A stretch of 8,489 bases of DNA from Candidatus Omnitrophota bacterium (GTDB lineage: Bacteria; Omnitrophota; Gorgyraeia; Tantalellales; Tantalellaceae), in contig JABMSC010000106.1 of the NCBI GenBank assembly GCA_013204685.1, positions 1 to 8,489 of the forward strand, read 5' to 3'. Shown here piece after piece: positions 1-5,329 of the stretch (the first letter of the stretch is position 1; the number at the start of each line of letters is the position of its first letter). The translations under genes and the position numbers were made by a program. Below the pieces are notes generated by a model, which did no database searches, had not been told where the DNA came from, and saw only the letters and a program-made list of their open reading frames with translations.

Positions 1-2
1 GG

Positions 3-71
3 TCTGGGGGTATCATATCAAGCGCTGCAGATGGCATAAAAGCGGCTCTCGATATCATAAAAAAGACTTAA
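3..71 (+). CDS. C-terminal tail of an unidentified protein (5' end outside the window)
   Basis: Reading from base 3, an open frame of 22 codons runs to a TAA at 69-71. The peptide begins SGGIISSAADGIKAALDI and ends in IIKKT. It looks like a glycine-rich turn followed by an amphipathic C-terminal helix, and its codons resemble those of the neighbouring genes. A second frame (base 2) stays open to 124 but gives an unlikely composition rich in His, Lys, Arg and Ser, so I prefer the base-3 frame. A glycine-rich loop followed by a final helix is common in TIM-barrel and nucleotide-binding enzymes, but the fragment is too short to assign a family. No terminator hairpin is obvious just after the stop. 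Confidence 0.5.
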   Translation, partial: SGGIISSAADGIKAALDIIKKT

Positions 72-263
72 AATATAGTTCTATAAATTACTCCCGTATC
101 AAAGTAAGGGAACAGTTTAAGTAGTGCCCAAAACGTGCCCATTCAACGTACCGGGGCCAACATCGGGACTCGCTCTGGAGACCTCGCTCCTTCCTCCGCA
201 CAGAAAATTTGCAATCTTTATAGCCTGCAGGTAATCTATATTACGTAAAAAGATTGGAAAATC
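72..263. other. Intergenic region with a GC-rich patch and short direct repeats
   Basis: These 192 bases separate the left-edge gene tail from the 94-residue gene. The outer parts are AT-rich, while about 124-200 is clearly GC-rich. The patch contains two copies of GTGCCCA (124-130 and 135-141, offset 11 bases) and two of CTCGCTC (169-175 and 183-189, offset 14 bases). A short GGAG/CTCC pair (177-180 with 187-190) could form a weak hairpin. Upstream of the next gene are a TTGCAA (209-214) and a TATATT (237-242), but their spacing (22) is too long for a convincing sigma-70 promoter. No tRNA or other RNA gene is recognisable. A frame from 121 to a TAA at 235-237 stays open without an ATG and resembles nothing I know. 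Confidence 0.5.
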
Positions 264-548
264 ATGTCAGGCATCAGCAAACAAAAAATAATTTTTTACT
301 ACAAGGTCTTGCGACATAAGATCCGGAAAATAGACCGCGTGGACCTTGCTATAAGGGTCGGTATTATTCTTATTGCGGGACTTCTTGTGGGTTTTCTGGT
401 AGCAAGAGTTTCCTCAACGAATGTGCTGAAATACAGCTATTCATTCCTGCCGGAGAAAGATAAAGAAGCAATACGCGAGCGGCTAAAGAATTTATCAGAA
501 GAAGAGAAGAGGCACATTAAAAAAGCTATAGGGTATGACCAACAATAA
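264..548 (+). CDS. Small single-pass membrane protein, function unknown (94 aa)
   Basis: I do not recognise this protein. The N-terminal 27 residues are basic and rich in Lys, Arg, Ile and Tyr. Residues about 28-49 form one strongly hydrophobic stretch (LAIRVGIILIAGLLVGFL at its core) suited to a transmembrane helix. Residues about 63-90 are highly charged (Lys, Arg, Glu) and look like an amphipathic or coiled-coil helix. The positive-inside rule suggests a cytoplasmic N-terminus, which would put the charged tail outside the membrane. The ATG at 264 is preceded only by a weak GGA (256-258), so translation may be modest. The gene ends at a TAA just before a strong terminator and converges on rpsT. 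Membrane anchoring is a sequence-based prediction; no function is proposed. A spurious ORF is possible, but the coherent helix and the terminator directly after the stop argue for a real gene. Confidence 0.6.
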   Translation: MSGISKQKIIFYYKVLRHKIRKIDRVDLAIRVGIILIAGLLVGFLVARVSSTNVLKYSYSFLPEKDKEAIRERLKNLSEEEKRHIKKAIGYDQQ

Positions 549-550
549 AA

Positions 551-577
551 AACGCGGGATAAAATCCCGCGGTTTTT
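551..577. terminator. Bidirectional intrinsic terminator between convergent genes
   Basis: A perfect 8-bp stem, CGCGGGAT (553-560) with ATCCCGCG (564-571), closes a 3-base AAA loop. On the + strand it is followed by TTTTT (573-577) after one G. On the minus strand the A run at 547-552 becomes the U tract. The hairpin starts four bases after the stop of the 94-residue gene (546-548) and lies about 27 bases past the rpsT stop on the other strand. It can therefore end both transcripts, which fits the convergent layout. Confidence 0.88.
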
Positions 578-603
578 ATATAATACTCAGCGCGCAGTAC
601 AAA

Positions 604-870
604 TTAACTACCGATCCTGGCCCACTGTGATCTCAACCTGGAAATACGACGTGCTGCGTTATTTTTCTTTATCACATCGTTCTTCGCTGCTTTACCAAGT
701 TTGGATTCTAGTTTTTTAAGCAGAGTATCTGCCTCTTTGCTGTTATCTGCAGCGATCAGGACTCTGGCCTTTTTGGTAATAGTCCGGATCTCGGACAATT
801 CGGCCTTATTGCTGTCATGTTTTTTCTTATCCTGCCGCAAGCTTTTAATCGCGGCTTTTTTATTCGGCAT
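604..870 (-). CDS. rpsT: 30S ribosomal protein S20
   Basis: S20 is a primary 16S rRNA-binding protein of the small ribosomal subunit, made of a bundle of long basic helices near the bottom of the 30S body. This 88-residue product matches the family length (87 in E. coli). It is rich in Lys, Arg and Ala, starts MPNKKAAIKSLRQDKKK, and ends with the family signature region in which IKKNNAARRISRL corresponds to the conserved KN.AAR..SRL pattern. The ATG at 870-868 follows a good Shine-Dalgarno AGGAG (minus strand 882-878) with 7 bases between. The gene is divergent from murJ, an arrangement I recall from gammaproteobacteria, and it has its own strong promoter. E. coli S20 represses its own translation; nothing visible here tests that. 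Identification is firm. Confidence 0.97.
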   Translation of the reverse strand: MPNKKAAIKSLRQDKKKHDSNKAELSEIRTITKKARVLIAADNSKEADTLLKKLESKLGKAAKNDVIKKNNAARRISRLRSQWARIGS

Positions 871-877
871 AACATGT

Positions 878-882
878 CTCCT
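878..882 (-). promoter_or_regulatory. Ribosome binding site of rpsT
   Basis: On the minus strand AGGAG (882-878) lies 7 bases before the ATG at 870. An out-of-frame ATG (875-873) sits between them; spacing and the S20 alignment favour the 870 start. Confidence 0.85.
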
Positions 883-923
883 TTATTTCCTTAACTATAA
901 CAAATTAACCAAATTAGGGGCTT

Positions 924-952
924 AATTTAGCACAAGGCCCTGGTTTTGTCAA
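924..952 (-). promoter_or_regulatory. Sigma-70-type promoter of rpsT with extended -10
   Basis: On the minus strand a perfect -35 TTGACA (952-947) is followed by a 17-base spacer and a -10 TAAATT (929-924, 4 of 6 matches). The -10 is preceded by TGC, giving the extended -10 TGn motif (932-930). The predicted start is near 917, giving a leader of about 47 bases. A consensus -35 with optimal spacing fits the high expression expected of a ribosomal protein gene. Confidence 0.8.
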
Positions 953-964
953 CCGCTTTTTAAA

Positions 965-993
965 TACACATACGGGAGCACTTATGTTATTAT
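965..993 (+). promoter_or_regulatory. Probable murJ-uvrC promoter with extended -10
   Basis: TACACA (965-970, 4 of 6 matches to TTGACA) is separated by exactly 17 bases from TATTAT (988-993, 5 of 6 matches). The -10 is preceded by TGT (985-987), an extended -10 element. An alternative -10, TATATT, lies at 991-996. The predicted start near 1000 would give an 87-base leader. The rpsT promoter lies back to back, with the two -35 hexamers 12 bases apart. The moderate -35 and the alternative -10 leave the exact start uncertain. Confidence 0.6.
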
Positions 994-1011
994 ATTAGGG
1001 GCCAAAACTAT

Positions 1012-1028
1012 CATAATACAATATTATG
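1012..1028. repeat. AT-rich inverted repeat in the murJ leader
   Basis: CATAATA (1012-1018) and TATTATG (1022-1028) form a perfect 7-bp dyad around CAA. It lies downstream of the predicted transcription start. It could be a repressor operator or a weak RNA hairpin. Its right arm contains the ATG (1026-1028) of the tiny upstream ORF, so the hairpin would cover that start codon. The low GC makes an RNA structure weak and chance occurrence possible. Confidence 0.45.
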
Positions 1029-1094
1029 CTCTATGAACTGAAAAAAAAAGAAAAAGCGCTTGCAACTCCAAGCTCCGGACTAAACAATGTCTAA
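1026..1094 (+). CDS. Possible 22-codon upstream ORF overlapping the murJ start
   Basis: An ATG at 1026 opens a 22-residue frame (starting MLYELKKKEKALATPSS) that ends at a TAA at 1092-1094. It overlaps the murJ ATG (1087) by eight bases in another frame. Ribosomes stopping here would release directly over the murJ start, the geometry seen in translational coupling. The idea gains some weight because murJ has no visible Shine-Dalgarno sequence. However, this frame also lacks one, and it contains a nine-base A run, so it could be fortuitous. The peptide is lysine-rich and matches nothing I know. Confidence 0.3.
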   Translation: MLYELKKKEKALATPSSGLNNV

Positions 1095-2667
1095 TAAAAA
1101 ACTTATAAGATCAACCTGGATAATAAGTTCCGCCACGACGGCCAGTCGCGTGCTGGGTTTTCTTCGTGATATCCTTATTGCGCAACAATTTGGAACCGGA
1201 ATATTCGCCCAGGCCTTTGTTGTGGCGTTCCGCCTGCCTAATATGCTTAGGGATATGGTGGGGGAGGGAGCCACAAACGCTGCGATCGTTCCCATCCTTA
1301 CCGAATACAGGCATGTGCGGTCCAGGGAAGAATATTGGGAAGTAGCACGCATAATACTGAACATGATGTTGGTGGTGCTTGTTCTGCTATCGGTGGCGGG
1401 TGTTGTATTTGCGCCTTTATTGGTACGGATAATAGCCCCTGGATTTGTTAGATCCCCCGAGATGTTCTCAACAACGGTAATGTTAACCCGTATCATATTC
1501 CCCTATATTCTTCTTTTGGGCATGGTGGCGTACAGCAAGGGGGTGCTTAATTCGTTTCATTATTTCACAGCTCCCGCATTTGCTCCGGTTGTATTGAACG
1601 CTACAATGATATTGGCGCTTCTGGTGCTTTGTCCCATAATAGGCATAAAGGGTTTGGTTGCGGGAGTTCTCCTTGGGGGGATTTTTGAAGTGCTCATACA
1701 AGTGCACCCCTTGAGAAAGCGGGGGTTCCGCCTGGAAAAGAACTTTCGCCTGGTACATCCCATTGTCAAAAGGATCGGAAAACTCCTTTTGCCGAGAGCT
1801 GTAGGCACCGCAGTTTATCAAATAAGCGTTCTTATCGATACGATGCTGGCATCTTTCGCATGGATAGTAGGCCCAGGAGGCATAGCGGCACTGTATTATT
1901 CGAATCGGTTGGTTCAATTACCTTTGGCAGTTTTTGGAATATCATTGGCGACGGCAGCTTTGCCTAAGATGACTAAAGAGGTTGCCTCAAATGACATGGA
2001 GGCGTTAAAATCAACCATTTCTTTTTCACTCAGGACGGTATTCACTATCATGATACCGGCCGCGGTGGGGCTTATGATCCTGGCGGAGCCTATCGTAAGG
2101 ATACTCTTCCAAAGAGGCGAGTTTACGGGGTATTCCACCAGTATCACTACAAGCGCGCTCTTTTTTTACTCCATCGGTCTTTTTGCGTATGCCGGGATAA
2201 AGATCCTTGTTGGAGCTTATTATTCGATGGGAGATACACGCACGCCGGTCAAGACCGCATCTATGGCGCTGGGCGTGAATCTGGTGCTTAATCTGATATT
2301 AATGTGGCCCCTAAAAATAGGGGGTCTTGCTCTGGCTACTTCCATAGCGGCGATCACTAATTTTATGGTACTTTATGTGATATTACGCCGGCGTATCGGC
2401 GATGTGGGCACATCACGGATAGTTTCATCATTTCTCCGCACATGCGCGGCGTCACTGGTCATGGGAGTTTTTACATTTTTTATGCTGCAAGTATTTTTGC
2501 GAGTTACGGGACTTTCTTCCATCATGTATTTTGCGAGATTAATGTTCATGGTGTTCTTGAGCGGCATTATTTATCTGATCTCGGCATATCTATTAGGTGT
2601 TGAAAGTGTCAGGAAGATGTTTAGACTGGCAGCAGTAAAGATGCGGATATTGAGGAAAGAAAATTGA
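1087..2667 (+). CDS. murJ: MurJ, lipid II flippase (MviN family)
   Basis: MurJ moves undecaprenyl-linked lipid II from the inner to the outer leaflet of the cytoplasmic membrane so that peptidoglycan can be polymerised. The 526-residue product is the family length (511 in E. coli) and hydrophobic throughout, consistent with 14 helices. Signatures are SRVLGFLRD (20-28), FRLPNMLRDMVGEGA (48-62), YYSNRLVQLP (270-279) and GDTRTPVK (382-389). The essential E. coli arginines R18, R24, R52 and R270 correspond to R21, R27, R55 and R274. By my alignment E. coli D39 is replaced by Q42, and E273 by Q277. An in-frame TAA at 1081-1083 rules out an upstream start. No Shine-Dalgarno sequence precedes the ATG. 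The stop overlaps the uvrC start by four bases, which implies cotranscription and coupling. Confidence 0.96.
   Translation: MSNKKLIRSTWIISSATTASRVLGFLRDILIAQQFGTGIFAQAFVVAFRLPNMLRDMVGEGATNAAIVPILTEYRHVRSREEYWEVARIILNMMLVVLVLLSVAGVVFAPLLVRIIAPGFVRSPEMFSTTVMLTRIIFPYILLLGMVAYSKGVLNSFHYFTAPAFAPVVLNATMILALLVLCPIIGIKGLVAGVLLGGIFEVLIQVHPLRKRGFRLEKNFRLVHPIVKRIGKLLLPRAVGTAVYQISVLIDTMLASFAWIVGPGGIAALYYSNRLVQLPLAVFGISLATAALPKMTKEVASNDMEALKSTISFSLRTVFTIMIPAAVGLMILAEPIVRILFQRGEFTGYSTSITTSALFFYSIGLFAYAGIKILVGAYYSMGDTRTPVKTASMALGVNLVLNLILMWPLKIGGLALATSIAAITNFMVLYVILRRRIGDVGTSRIVSSFLRTCAASLVMGVFTFFMLQVFLRVTGLSSIMYFARLMFMVFLSGIIYLISAYLLGVESVRKMFRLAAVKMRILRKEN
2652..2666 (+). promoter_or_regulatory. uvrC ribosome binding site and TTG start
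   Basis: GAGGA (2652-2656), inside the end of murJ, lies 7 bases before the TTG at 2664-2666. This spacing supports the rare TTG as the initiation codon. The TTG shares the sequence TTGA with the murJ TGA stop. The peptide from this codon aligns with the usual UvrC N-terminus, and no better-placed ATG or GTG precedes the GIY-YIG region. Confidence 0.75.
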
Positions 2668-4094
2668 AAAACCCGGGCACAAGACTAAAAAATGTTGCAG
2701 CAAAACTTCCGGACACGCCGGGTGTGTATAAGTTCCTGGATTCAAAAGGGAAGATCATATACGTGGGGAAGGCCCTAAGGCTCAAGAAAAGAGTGGCTTC
2801 TTATTTTCAGGCGGGGCGCGCAAGAGACAGCCGCCTGGAACTTCTGGTTAGCAAGGTGAGGGATATAAAGTTTATCCGGGCTTCTTCCGAGGCTGAAGCG
2901 CTTATATATGAAGCGGGGCTTATAAAAGACCATAATCCCAAGTTCAACATCGAACTTAAAGATGATAAGTCGTATCCCTTCCTGAAACTAACAGTGAACG
3001 AAAAGTACCCGAGACTTTTCCTGACGCGCAGAAGGGTCAGTGACGGGGCCCTATACTATGGCCCATACGTAAATGTTAAGTTGCTGAAGGAAGCCGTATC
3101 GTTCATGAAAAAGGTCTTTCCATTAAGGACCTGTCGGAGGCTCCGCAAAACGGTCTGTTTGGAATATCACATAGGACAGTGTTATGGGCCTTGCGAAGGT
3201 AAGATAACCGAAAAGGATTACCGCCGGATCGCAGGGCAATTGAAAAAGTTTCTGGAAGGAAAAAAAGACGATCTTATGCAGATGCTTGAAAGGGAGATGA
3301 TAAAATTTTCAAAAAAACAAAAATACGAAAAGGCATCAGCTATAAAAAAACGCATCGAGGCGCTTACGGCGATCCAGCAGCTTCATGACCGCGCGCAGCA
3401 TCCGATATTCGGTGAACTTGATGAACTGCAGAATGCTTTAAACCTTCCCAAGTTACCCGTTGTGATCGAATGTTTCGATATATCCAATATAGGCGGGCGG
3501 CAATCCGTAGGGTCAATGGTGAAATTCATTGCCGGCAGTCCCCGGAAGAGTGGATATAAGAAGTTCCGCATAAGGACCGTATTCGAGCAGGATGATTACA
3601 CCATGATCCGGGAAGTTGTTGCCAGGCGATATTCGCGGCTTCTTGATGAGAAAAAAACCTTGCCGGATCTTATACTTATAGATGGCGGCCGGGGGCATTT
3701 GTCGGTCGCGGCAAGCGAGCTGAAAAAATTAGGATTGGAAGACATCCCGGTCGCAAGTATTGCCAAGGAGCATAACCATCTTTATACACTGAAGCGCCGG
3801 GCCCCCATAAGATTATCTCCCGGGTCAAGGTTATTATTGCTCATACAAAGAATAAGGGATGAAGCGCACAGGGTCGCGATAACTTATCACAGGAAGTTAA
3901 GGCGCTCGGACAAGTTCAATACTGAGCTCCGGAAAATAAAGGGAATAGGCCCGGCAAAAGAAAAAATTCTCCTGGAGAGTTTTGGGAACATGGAAAAGAT
4001 AAAAAGAGCTTCTAAGAAAAAAATACTTGAAGCAGGACTTGATTGGCGGGCAGCTGAGGGCATAGTGAGATATTTTAAACAAAAGCGAAGCTAA
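2664..4094 (+). CDS. uvrC: UvrC, excinuclease ABC subunit C, compact form (476 aa)
   Basis: UvrC makes both DNA incisions around lesions marked by UvrA and UvrB. The GIY-YIG nuclease domain, which cuts 3' of the lesion, covers about 14-93 (GVYKF 20-24, IIYVGKA 31-37, with R39 and E83 as likely catalytic residues). Four cysteines (157, 165, 173, 177) match the region described as binding an iron-sulfur cluster. A UVR motif that contacts UvrB lies at about 205-237. The RNase H-like 5' nuclease starts near 265 and retains a D-D-H triad: D272 (ECFDIS), D340 (LILIDGG) and H402 (DEAHR). Helix-hairpin-helix DNA-binding motifs occupy about 420-470. E. coli UvrC has 610 residues. The shortfall is almost all between the UVR motif and the RNase H-like domain, where roughly 110 residues are absent. 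No frame break is seen, so this looks like a natural compact variant. Confidence 0.95.
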   Translation: MKNPGTRLKNVAAKLPDTPGVYKFLDSKGKIIYVGKALRLKKRVASYFQAGRARDSRLELLVSKVRDIKFIRASSEAEALIYEAGLIKDHNPKFNIELKDDKSYPFLKLTVNEKYPRLFLTRRRVSDGALYYGPYVNVKLLKEAVSFMKKVFPLRTCRRLRKTVCLEYHIGQCYGPCEGKITEKDYRRIAGQLKKFLEGKKDDLMQMLEREMIKFSKKQKYEKASAIKKRIEALTAIQQLHDRAQHPIFGELDELQNALNLPKLPVVIECFDISNIGGRQSVGSMVKFIAGSPRKSGYKKFRIRTVFEQDDYTMIREVVARRYSRLLDEKKTLPDLILIDGGRGHLSVAASELKKLGLEDIPVASIAKEHNHLYTLKRRAPIRLSPGSRLLLLIQRIRDEAHRVAITYHRKLRRSDKFNTELRKIKGIGPAKEKILLESFGNMEKIKRASKKKILEAGLDWRAAEGIVRYFKQKRS

Positions 4095-4117
4095 CTCTTG
4101 ATCCTCAAGGGGAGCTT
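4088..4117 (+). terminator. Imperfect stem-loop at the end of uvrC, possible weak terminator
   Basis: AAGCT (4088-4092) pairs with AGCTT (4113-4117). Inside, CTCTTGA (4095-4101) pairs with TCAAGGG (4105-4111), including one T-G wobble, around a TCC loop. The stem spans the uvrC stop codon and ends at the prfB -35 element. Only three T residues follow (4116-4118), so termination would be inefficient. It may simply mark the operon boundary or give mRNA 3'-end stability. Confidence 0.35.
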
Positions 4118-4144
4118 TACACGCTGGTCCGCGATTGCTATAAT
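4116..4144 (+). promoter_or_regulatory. Near-consensus extended -10 promoter of prfB
   Basis: TTTACA (4116-4121, 5 of 6 matches to the -35 consensus) is followed by an optimal 17-base spacer and a perfect TATAAT (4139-4144). The -10 is preceded by TGC (4136-4138), giving the extended -10 motif. Transcription should start near 4151, only about 16 bases before the prfB ATG. This is the strongest promoter in the window with rpsT and implies that prfB is expressed independently of murJ-uvrC. Confidence 0.85.
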
Positions 4145-4154
4145 GCCAGCTTAT

Positions 4155-4159
4155 GGAGG
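4155..4159 (+). promoter_or_regulatory. Ribosome binding site that fixes the true prfB start
   Basis: GGAGG (4155-4159) sits 7 bases upstream of the ATG at 4167. This consensus site shows that translation starts here in the short pre-frameshift frame. The ATG at 4261, where a simple ORF search would begin, has no such site. Confidence 0.85.
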
Positions 4160-4166
4160 TAAAACA

Positions 4167-5268
4167 ATGATAGAAGAACTGCGTAATTCACTAAAGGCCC
4201 TGGAGAGAAAGTTCGAAGAACTACGGGGGTATCTTTGACCTGGCCAAAAGGCAAGAAAGGATGAAAGAACTGGAGGGGCAGTTAAGCGAGCCCGACATCT
4301 GGCGCAATCAAAGTAAAGCCGATAAGATCTCACGTGAACTAAAGGCGCTTAAATCTATAGTCGAACCTTATACTGAGATAAAACATCGATACGATGCGGT
4401 CAAGGAGCTTTCGGAGATCACTGAGGAAGAAGACGTGGAGTCGATCGGTGATTTCCTGAAAGAAAGCCGGGAAATAAAAGCTAAAATAGATAAACTTGAG
4501 TTTAAATGTATACTCGGCAGTGAAGCGGATAGATGCAGCGCCATTGTGGGGATCAATTCCGGAGCCGGCGGTACCGAGTCATGTGACTGGGCTTCGATGC
4601 TTCATAGAATGTATATGCGCTGGGCGGAAGATCACGGCCATTCAGTTGAGGTGGTCGACCAGCTCGCGGGCGACGAAGCCGGGATCAAGAGCGTAACTTT
4701 TATAGTTAAAGGCGATTTTGCATTTGGATACCTTAAGGCCGAGACCGGAGTTCACCGTTTAGTGCGGATATCTCCTTTTGATTCAAATAAAAGACGGCAC
4801 ACGTCTTTTGCCTCTGTTGATGTTATGCCGGAGATAGATAAAAATATCCAGATAGAGATAAACGAAAACGATCTCAGGATAGATACATATCGTTCCTCCG
4901 GCGCGGGAGGGCAGCATGTAAACGTTACGGATTCGGCGGTGAGAATAACACATCTTCCCACGGGGACAGTGGTGCAGTGCCAGAAAGAGCGCTCGCAGCA
5001 TAAAAACAAGGCGACTGCAATGAAGCTTCTGAAAGCCAGATTGTATGAGGCCGAAAGGCGTGCAGCCGAAGACGAAGCGTCGCAGTCCCGGGGGAATAAA
5101 AAGAAAATAGAATGGGGCAGCCAGATCCGTTCGTATGTCCTGCATCCATACAAGATGGTAAAAGACCACCGCACGAGTGAAGAAACTTCAAATGCGGATA
5201 AGGTTTTGGACGGCGATCTGGACATGTTCATAGAATCGTATTTAAAGAACAAGGCGACGAAGGAATAA
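4167..5268 (+). CDS. prfB: Peptide chain release factor 2 (RF2), made by programmed +1 frameshift
   Basis: RF2 reads UGA and UAA stop codons in the ribosomal A site and triggers release of the finished protein. The gene is in two frames. Codons 1-23 (4167-4235) end at an in-frame TGA (4236-4238). A +1 slip at CTT lets translation resume at GAC (4237-4239) and run to the TAA at 5266-5268. The joined product is 366 residues, against 365 in E. coli. In joined numbering, SPF at 202-204 is the tripeptide anticodon motif for UGA/UAA and marks RF2 rather than RF1. GGQ at 247-249, in RSSGAGGQHVN, is the catalytic loop. The N-terminal part is the usual charged helical domain. Low RF2 slows decoding of the internal UGA and favours shifting, so the protein controls its own synthesis. 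Annotating from the ATG at 4261 would lose 31 residues. Confidence 0.96.
4224..4239 (+). promoter_or_regulatory. RF2 programmed +1 frameshift site
   Basis: The site reads CGGGGGTATCTTTGAC. It differs from the well-known E. coli element at one position (C for A before the G run). GGGGG (4225-4229) acts as an internal Shine-Dalgarno, TAT is the spacer, CTT (4233-4235) is the slippery codon, and TGAC (4236-4239) is the poor-context stop. Spacing is identical to the canonical site. A sequencing error is therefore a poor explanation for the frame change. Confidence 0.96.
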
Positions 5269-5293
5269 AAAAGTTTATGATCCAGGTGTAACG

Positions 5294-5299
5294 TATAAT
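5294..5299 (+). promoter_or_regulatory. Possible -10 element upstream of secA
   Basis: A perfect TATAAT lies 30 bases before the secA ATG, in the 61-base gap after prfB. No good -35 hexamer lies 15-18 bases upstream (the best sequences are AAGTTT- or GTTTAT-like) and there is no TGn extension. A weak or activator-dependent promoter is possible; otherwise secA is expressed by read-through from prfB, since no terminator separates them. Confidence 0.4.
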
Positions 5300-5318
5300 G
5301 AACAGATAACAGATACAT

Positions 5319-5323
5319 AGGAG
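5319..5323 (+). promoter_or_regulatory. Ribosome binding site of secA
   Basis: AGGAG (5319-5323) lies 6 bases before the ATG at 5330. The peptide from that ATG (MFGLLRKVFG) matches the usual SecA N-terminus, so the start is secure. Confidence 0.8.
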
Positions 5324-5329
5324 AAAACA

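Noticed and set aside
120..205. tRNA or structured RNA in the GC-rich intergenic patch
   Set aside because: Neither strand shows a T-loop GTTCRA, an acceptor stem or a cloverleaf; only a 4-bp hairpin is visible.
121..237. Open frame in the first intergenic region as a gene
   Set aside because: It has no ATG, no ribosome binding site and no recognisable family; a GTG at 124 is possible but unsupported.
701..925. Plus-strand 74-residue frame opposite rpsT
   Set aside because: It looks hydrophobic only because it is the complement of Lys-rich S20 codons; S20 on the other strand is certain.
1080..1917. Minus-strand frames of 138 and 144 residues opposite murJ
   Set aside because: They overlap each other and lie antisense to conserved MurJ motifs; no promoter or ribosome binding site is visible.
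3384..3470. Short UvrC as a frameshifted or degraded gene
   Set aside because: Both catalytic halves are in one continuous frame with all key residues present, so it is not a pseudogene on this evidence.
4236..4238. Internal TGA in prfB as a nonsense mutation or sequencing error
   Set aside because: The surrounding sequence is the canonical RF2 recoding site with correct spacing, and the joined product has the normal RF2 length.
4261..4263. ATG at 4261 as the prfB start
   Set aside because: It lacks a Shine-Dalgarno and would remove 31 conserved N-terminal residues; the ATG at 4167 has a consensus site.
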